DNA from: Streptomyces althioticus | Lineage (GTDB): Bacteria > Actinomycetota > Actinomycetes > Streptomycetales > Streptomycetaceae | Length of the DNA stretch: 64,000 nucleotides | NCBI GenBank assembly: GCA_014649355.1 | Contig: BMSW01000002.1 | Location: forward strand, 62,001 to 126,000 | Direction of reading: 5' to 3' | Shown here: positions 58,598-64,000 of the stretch, one piece after another | Layout of the letters: each line of letters opens with the position of its first letter | How positions within the stretch are numbered: the first letter of the stretch is position 1 | The notes under the pieces: generated by a model | Told to the model about the DNA's origin: nothing | What the model saw: the letters and a program-made list of their open reading frames with translations, nothing else | Database searches by the model: none | Made by a program: the position numbers and the translations under genes

Positions 58598-61500
58598 TTG
58601 AGTGTGGTGTTGTTTCGCCGACCCGCCCGCAGGCGCGGTCCGGAGATGCCCGAAGGCCAACTGACCCTCCAGGAACCGCCGGTCCTCTCCGAGACCGTGC
58701 CGGACACCTCCGCGATCTGGACATACCTGCCGATGGCACTCATGTCCATGTCGATGATGCTGATGTTCCTGCGCCCCGGCGGCGGGAACGGCGTCTTCAT
58801 GTACCTGGCGCTGGGTGTCATGGCGCTCTCCGCCGCCGCCATGCTGCTCGGCCAGCTGATGCGCCGCTCCGGCGAGCGCAAGCAGCGGCTGAAGGGTGAG
58901 CGCCGCGACTACCTCCGTTACCTGACGCAGATCCGCAAGCGAGTGCGGGCGACCATCGTGGAGCAGCAGCGGGCGCTCGCCTGGCGCCATCCCGACCCCG
59001 GCTCCCTGCGGTCCCTGGCGCGCACCTCACGACTGTGGGAACGGCGCCCGGCGGACGAGGACTTCGGCGAGGTCCGCATCGCGGTGGGCGAGCAGCAACT
59101 CGCCCTCTCCCTCAACCCCGTCTCGACCCGGCCCGTCGAGGACCTGGAACCGCTGTGCGCGCACGCCCTGCGCCGCTTCATACGCGCCTACTCGACCATT
59201 CCCGAGCAGCCCCTCGGTCTCTACCTGCGTTCTTCGGCCCGCATCCTGCTGCGCCCCGAGGATCCCGCCGACGACGGTCACGTCGCGGAGGTCCCGCCCC
59301 GGGGACAGACGCTCGGGCGTGCCGACGAGGGGGCGCGGACGGAGGAGACCCGTACCGGGGCCGGGGCGCGTCCGGCCGGTCCCTCCGGCGAGGCGCCGGC
59401 GTCCCTGGTGCGTGCCCTGATCGCGCAACTCGCCGTCTTCCACGCCCCCGAAAAGCTATGGCTCGCCTTTTGCGTCAGTGACGACCGGCGTTCCGACTGG
59501 GAGTGGGTGAAGTGGCTGCCGCATGTTCTCGACCCGCAGGAGGAGGACGGGGCCGGACCGGTCCGCCGGGTCACCGCGGACCTCACCGAACTCGACGACC
59601 TGCTCGGCAGCGAGTTCGCCGAGAGGCCCGGCTTCGACCCGGACGCCCGGCCCGGCCGTGACGAACCGTTCACCGTCGTCGTCCTGGACGGCGTCACCGT
59701 CCCCGAGGGCCACCGCTGGGCCGGTCACGGCTACCGCAACGCGCTGGTCCTGGACGTGTCCGGCGCCATGCCCTGGCGTCCGGGCCGCAACACCCTGCGC
59801 CTGACGGTGGGGCCCGACACGATCAGCCTGGTGCGCACCGACCGCAGCCGCAAGGAGCGGTCGGTGCCGCTGGGCCGTCCCGACCGGCTCGGCCCGCTGG
59901 GCGCCGAGTCCCTGGCCCGGTTGCTCGCAGCCCGCCGGATGAGCCTGGGCACCGACATAGCCCAGCCGCTGGAGACGGACATCGAGCTGACCACGCTGCT
60001 CGGCATTCCCGACCTGCACCGGCACGACGCACGGGCCCACTTCGCCCGGCAGACCGGTTCCGCCCGGCTGCGGGTGCCGGTGGCCGTCGGCATCGACGGC
60101 CGCCCGGTCGAGCTGGACATCAAGGAGTCCGCACAGGGCGGCATGGGCCCGCACGGCCTGCTCATCGGCGCCACCGGCTCCGGCAAGAGCGAACTGCTGC
60201 GCACCCTGGTCCTCGGCCTTGCGCTGACCAACTCCTCGGAGACCCTCAACTTCGTCCTCGTCGACTTCAAGGGCGGCGCCACCTTCCTCGGACTGGAGGA
60301 GCTTCCGCACACCTCCGCCGTCATCACCAACCTCGCGGACGAGGCCGCTCTCGTGGAGCGCATGCAGGACGCGCTGCACGGTGAACTGATGCGCCGGCAG
60401 GAGCTGTTGCGCGCGGCCGGCAACTACACCTCCGCGCTGGAGTACGAGCGGGCCCGCGCGGGCGGCGCCGATCTGGTGCCGCTGCCCAGCCTGTTCGTGG
60501 TGGTCGACGAGTTCAGTGAACTTCTGTCCTCGCACCGCGAGTTCATGGACCTGTTCGTGATGATCGGCCGCCTCGGCCGTTCGCTCGGCGTCCATCTGCT
60601 GCTCGCCTCGCAGCGCCTGGACGAGGGCCGCATGCACCAGCTGGAGAGCCATCTGTCGTACCGGATCGGCCTGCGCACCTTCTCCGCGATGGAGAGCCGC
60701 GGTGTGCTGGGTGTGCCGGACGCCTACCAGCTGCCCTCCGCGCCAGGCAACGGCTACCTCAAGTCCGGCGTGGAGTCGCTGACCCGGTTCCGCGCCGCCT
60801 ACTCGTCCGGCACCTACACCCGCCGTACCGGTGCGGTGGCCCGGGCCCGGGTCGCCAGCCAGGTGGTGCCGTGGACCAGCGGCTGGGTCGTGCCGCGTGC
60901 CCCGGAGGCGCTGCCGGAGCCCGAGCCGGTCACTTCCGAGACCGGCGAGGAGGAGACCCTGCTCGACGTGGCCCTGGACCGGCTGCGCGACTCCGGCCCC
61001 GCCGCCCACCAGGTGTGGCTGCCGCCGCTGGACGCGCCCGTACCACTGGACGAGCTGCTGCCCGGCGTCGTCGCCGACCCCGAGCGGGGCCTGACCGCCG
61101 AGAGCTGGCCCGGCACCGGCCGGCTGCGCGTGCCGGTCGCCCTGGTCGACAAGCCCTTCGAGCAACGCCGCGACCCGCACGTCGTGGACCTGTCCGGGGC
61201 CGGCGGCCACGTGGCCATCGCGGGCGGATCGCAGAGCGGCAAGTCCACCCTGATCCGTACGCTGATCGCCGCCCTGGCGCTCACCCACACTCCGGCCGAG
61301 GTGCAGTTCTACTGCCTCGACTTCGGCGGCGGCGGTCTCTCCCAGCTGGCCTCGCTCCCGCACGTCGGCGGGGTCGCGGCCAGGCTCAATCCGGAGCGCG
61401 TGCACCGGGCGGTCGCCGAGGTGATGACGCTGCTGGCCCGCCGCGAGCAGTTCTTCGTGGACCACGCCGTCGATTCGATGCAGTCCTACCGCCGCCGCCG

Positions 61501-62704
61501 GGCCGCCGGGGAGTTCCCCGACGATCCCTTCGGCGACGTGTTCCTGGTGGTCGACGGCTGGTCGACGGTCCGCCAGGACTACGACGACCTGGTGCCGAAG
61601 TTCAACGAGCTGGCCGCCCGCGGCCTCAACTACGGCATCCACCTGCTGATCGGCACGACCCGCTGGGTGGAGCTGTCCGCTCAGGTCCGCGACCAGTCGG
61701 CAACCCGTCTGGAACTGCGGATGGGTGACCCGATGGACTCCGAGATCGACACCCGCAAGGCCCGCTCGGTGCCCCGCACCGGAGGGCGCGGCATCACCCC
61801 CGACAGCAAGATGCACTTCCTGGCCGCCCTGCCCCGCATCGACGGCAGCGGCTCTCTGGAAGACCTCGGCGAGGGTGTAGCCCATCTCGTCTCCGAGATC
61901 TCCCGGCACTGGACGGGTCCGTCCGCCCCGCAGGTCCGGATGCTGCCGCACCGGCTGCCGGTGGCCGAACTCCCCGCCCCGCAGACCACGGAGGGCGGCG
62001 GCATGCGGCTGGCGCTCGGCATCGACCAGGATGCCCTGGAGCCGGTCTGGCACGACTTCAGCCGCACGCCGCACCTGACCGTGATCGGCGACACCGAGAG
62101 CGGCAAAACCAACCTGATGCGCCGGATCACCGAGGGCATCACCACCCGGTACGCGCCCAACGAGGCAAAGATCATCGTGGTCGACTACCGCCGTACGCTG
62201 GTGGACACGATCCCCGAGGAGTACCGCATCGGGCACGTGATCTCCCTGGACAACCTCAAGGAGACGGTCGAGGGCGCGGCCCGCGCGATGAAGACCCGGG
62301 TGCCGGGGGCGGACATCGCGCCGTCCCGGATGCGCCGGTGCGACTGGTGGACGGGCCCGCGCCTGTTCGTCCTCGTCGACGACTACGACATGGTCTCGGG
62401 CAACTCCTTCCAGAGCCCCTTCGAGCCGCTCTTCGAGCATCTGGCCCTCGGCTTCGAGATGGGCCTGCACATGGTCGTCGCACGCAGCGCGATGGGCGCG
62501 GGCCGCGCCATGAGCGACGCGCTGCTGCGCCGCCTCGACGAGGCCAACAACCCGGCGGTGCTGCTGTCCTGCCCGCCCACCGAGGGCAACCTCTTCGGCA
62601 ACACCAAGCCGCGCAACCTCCCGCCCGGCCGTGCCCTGCACGTCGCCCGCCGCAAGGCGCAGCTCATTCAGACGGCGCTGGCGGACGGCACACCGGTGGG
62701 CTGA
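58598..62704 (+). CDS. eccC: ESX motor ATPase EccC, single polypeptide with three FtsK/SpoIIIE domains
   Basis: The TTG at 58,598 (LSVVLFRRPARRRGPEMPEG) follows GGAGG by about 8 bp and matches the conserved EccC N-terminus; GTG at 58,577 is an upstream alternative. About 1,368 residues: two transmembrane helices (about 40-85), then three ATPase domains with Walker A motifs GATGSGKSE (about 524), GGSQSGKST (about 875) and GDTESGKTN (about 1167). Walker B-like strands are LFVVVDEFSELL, VFLVVDGWSTV and LFVLVDDYDMV. All three P-loops look intact. EccC recognises Esx substrates and powers export. It is divergent from eccD and convergent with mycP. Confidence 0.95.
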   Translation: MSVVLFRRPARRRGPEMPEGQLTLQEPPVLSETVPDTSAIWTYLPMALMSMSMMLMFLRPGGGNGVFMYLALGVMALSAAAMLLGQLMRRSGERKQRLKGERRDYLRYLTQIRKRVRATIVEQQRALAWRHPDPGSLRSLARTSRLWERRPADEDFGEVRIAVGEQQLALSLNPVSTRPVEDLEPLCAHALRRFIRAYSTIPEQPLGLYLRSSARILLRPEDPADDGHVAEVPPRGQTLGRADEGARTEETRTGAGARPAGPSGEAPASLVRALIAQLAVFHAPEKLWLAFCVSDDRRSDWEWVKWLPHVLDPQEEDGAGPVRRVTADLTELDDLLGSEFAERPGFDPDARPGRDEPFTVVVLDGVTVPEGHRWAGHGYRNALVLDVSGAMPWRPGRNTLRLTVGPDTISLVRTDRSRKERSVPLGRPDRLGPLGAESLARLLAARRMSLGTDIAQPLETDIELTTLLGIPDLHRHDARAHFARQTGSARLRVPVAVGIDGRPVELDIKESAQGGMGPHGLLIGATGSGKSELLRTLVLGLALTNSSETLNFVLVDFKGGATFLGLEELPHTSAVITNLADEAALVERMQDALHGELMRRQELLRAAGNYTSALEYERARAGGADLVPLPSLFVVVDEFSELLSSHREFMDLFVMIGRLGRSLGVHLLLASQRLDEGRMHQLESHLSYRIGLRTFSAMESRGVLGVPDAYQLPSAPGNGYLKSGVESLTRFRAAYSSGTYTRRTGAVARARVASQVVPWTSGWVVPRAPEALPEPEPVTSETGEEETLLDVALDRLRDSGPAAHQVWLPPLDAPVPLDELLPGVVADPERGLTAESWPGTGRLRVPVALVDKPFEQRRDPHVVDLSGAGGHVAIAGGSQSGKSTLIRTLIAALALTHTPAEVQFYCLDFGGGGLSQLASLPHVGGVAARLNPERVHRAVAEVMTLLARREQFFVDHAVDSMQSYRRRRAAGEFPDDPFGDVFLVVDGWSTVRQDYDDLVPKFNELAARGLNYGIHLLIGTTRWVELSAQVRDQSATRLELRMGDPMDSEIDTRKARSVPRTGGRGITPDSKMHFLAALPRIDGSGSLEDLGEGVAHLVSEISRHWTGPSAPQVRMLPHRLPVAELPAPQTTEGGGMRLALGIDQDALEPVWHDFSRTPHLTVIGDTESGKTNLMRRITEGITTRYAPNEAKIIVVDYRRTLVDTIPEEYRIGHVISLDNLKETVEGAARAMKTRVPGADIAPSRMRRCDWWTGPRLFVLVDDYDMVSGNSFQSPFEPLFEHLALGFEMGLHMVVARSAMGAGRAMSDALLRRLDEANNPAVLLSCPPTEGNLFGNTKPRNLPPGRALHVARRKAQLIQTALADGTPVG

Positions 62705-62721
62705 CAGGCTGCGGCACGCGA

Positions 62722-62763
62722 GACGCCCGGGGGCGGTCACTCAGGTGACCGCCCCCGGGCGTC
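62722..62763. terminator. Bidirectional hairpin terminator between eccC and mycP
   Basis: GACGCCCGGGGGCGGTCAC (62,722-62,740) pairs perfectly with 62,745-62,763 over 19 bp with a TCAG loop, between two convergent genes. Confidence 0.85.
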
Positions 62764-62785
62764 GTGGAAGGGGCGGGGCCGGTGC

Positions 62786-64000
62786 TCAGTCCCGGCCGGT
62801 GTCCGCCGGGCGCCAGCCACGGGCGCGGGCCCGCGGGACGGCGATGACGGCCCAGAGCACGGCGAGGACCCCGGCGGTGCCGAGGAGGACGAAGGCGGTG
62901 GCCCGGTTCGCGGCCCGGTCGGCGGACGCGGTGTCCCGTACGGTCACCGGTCCCTCGGCGGCCCGCGCCCGGACGGGGGCGTCACCCAGCACGGTGGTGA
63001 GGGCCGCGTAGGCGTCGAGCTGCGGGATGTCCGCCGGGTAGGCGGTGGACGTCAGCCGGTGGACGATCTCCTCGGGGGTGTCGTCCGGGCGGGCGGCGCG
63101 GACCAGTGCGGCGGTCCCGGCGGTGTAGGCGGCGGCGACGGAGGCGCCGGCCCCCAGGTAGTGGCCGTCGCCGCGCGGGCCGCCGGAGACCACGCCGGCG
63201 CCGGGCGCGACGAGGTCGACGCCGTCGGTCGGCAGGGCGTCGCCCGGACGGGCCCCGCTGGGGAGCATGTCGGCGACGGAGAGCACTCCGGGCTCGCCGG
63301 CCGGCCAGTAGGTGCGGGCCGGCGTCTCCCGCGTGGCGCCGGCGTGCGGCGGATCGGGGGTGGCGGCGGCGACCACCACCGCGCCCGCGTCGATCGCCTC
63401 GGCGACCGCGGAGGTCAGTTCCTCGTCCCGCTTCGGCAGGGCCACCCCGACGGCGATCACGTCGGCGCCGGCGGCGGTCGCGTCGCGCACCGCCCCCGCG
63501 ACCAGCGCGGCGTCGGCCGAGCCGCGTTCGTCGGTGCCGCGCAGGGCCAGCAGCTCCGCCTCCGGCGCGACACCGGGCAGCCGGGTCCTGCCCCAGCCCT
63601 CCCCGACGATCAGCCCGGCGAGGAAGGTGCCGTGTCCGACGCAGTCGTCACCGGCCGCGCCCCGGGCGGTGACCCGCCCGCCGAGTCCGGCGGCGTCGGT
63701 GCTGACTCCGGTGTCGACCAGGGCGACGGTCGTGCCCGCTCCGGTGCCGTGCTGGTGCGCCCGGGCCAGGTCCAGGCGCTGGCGCGACCAGTCCTGCTTC
63801 TCGGCCTTCTCGCGCGAGGCCGCCGTGCACTCCACGGCGTCGGCGCGGGGGTCGAGTGCGGAGGGCATGGGCGGCAGCTCCTGGCGCTTGCCGTCTGCGG
63901 CGGGCGCCGCGCTCGCCTGCTCGGCCGCGGCCACGGGCAGCAGCAGGGCCGCGGCCAGCGCCGCACCGCACAGCGGGCGGGCCGCGCCCGGCCCACGGCG
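62786..64000 (-). CDS. mycP: Type VII secretion-associated serine protease mycosin (5' end outside window)
   Basis: The frame stays open to the window edge, so the N-terminus is incomplete. Visible from the edge are a signal-peptide hydrophobic core (ALAAALLLPVAAA), a propeptide-like segment with one Cys (VECTAASRE), then the subtilisin domain: Asp in VALVDTGVS, His in CVGHGTFLAG, Ser in GAGASVAAAY. A C-terminal membrane anchor follows (VLLGTAGVLAVLWAVIAV). Mycosins are membrane-anchored proteases required for ESX stability and substrate processing. The usual oxyanion Asn (AAGN) reads AAATPD here. GTG at 63,934 is an internal codon, not the start. Confidence 0.92.
   Translation of the reverse strand, partial: RRGPGAARPLCGAALAAALLLPVAAAEQASAAPAADGKRQELPPMPSALDPRADAVECTAASREKAEKQDWSRQRLDLARAHQHGTGAGTTVALVDTGVSTDAAGLGGRVTARGAAGDDCVGHGTFLAGLIVGEGWGRTRLPGVAPEAELLALRGTDERGSADAALVAGAVRDATAAGADVIAVGVALPKRDEELTSAVAEAIDAGAVVVAAATPDPPHAGATRETPARTYWPAGEPGVLSVADMLPSGARPGDALPTDGVDLVAPGAGVVSGGPRGDGHYLGAGASVAAAYTAGTAALVRAARPDDTPEEIVHRLTSTAYPADIPQLDAYAALTTVLGDAPVRARAAEGPVTVRDTASADRAANRATAFVLLGTAGVLAVLWAVIAVPRARARGWRPADTGRD

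Noticed and set aside
59456..62740. 1,094-codon minus-strand frame opposite eccC
   Set aside because: Antisense of three clear FtsK-type ATPase domains; no motifs of its own.

Overview
The window is high-GC actinobacterial DNA, almost certainly Streptomyces or a close relative. The base composition, the frequent GTG and TTG starts, the TetR/LysR-rich flank with decayed insertion sequences, and a Streptomyces-type ESX (type VII secretion) locus all point that way. No RNA genes, CRISPR arrays or replication origins were seen.

Bases 1-14,000 are an accessory, insertion-sequence-rich flank. A hydrolase 3' end is followed by decayed IS5-type transposase remnants. A small monooxygenase-type gene (1160-1414) is split by a 4.8-kb transposon (1417-6230). 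The transposon has 44-bp terminal inverted repeats and a 5-bp CACTG target duplication. It carries a DDE transposase, a small coiled-coil protein, a KimA-like APC permease and a universal stress protein. The other half of the monooxygenase resumes in frame at 6231-6392. Then come an FG-GAP remnant, more IS debris, a metallophosphoesterase, a TIM-barrel-like protein with a divergent TetR gene, a LysR gene with an intact IS almost touching its start codon, and a flavodoxin-fold oxidoreductase with a divergent TetR gene.

Bases 14,361-64,000 are one ESX/T7SS locus. From right to left they hold a mycosin protease (cut by the window end), a single-chain EccC motor on the opposite strand, EccD, EccB, two small WXG100-type proteins, a small helical protein, a 1,219-residue WXG/coiled-coil/repeat protein, a YbaB-like protein, another WXG-like protein, one 33.6-kb gene encoding about 11,190 residues, and a small SseB-like T7SS-associated protein that overlaps its 3' end. 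No eccE is visible.

The giant protein is the centrepiece. It begins with a helical T7SS-type N-terminus and a low-complexity stretch with three PPPY motifs. It then carries four caspase-like 'lonely Cys' domains, about seven copies of what looks like the same fold without the catalytic His and Cys, an OTU-like cysteine protease plus two OTU-like segments lacking the Cys, two zinc-metalloprotease motifs (HEFAH and HELGH), duplicated modules with an NEHAW motif, OmpA-like segments and a duplicated C-terminal domain. The working inference is that the ESX machine exports or displays this multi-protease effector, with the Esx, YbaB-like and SseB-like proteins as partners or chaperones.
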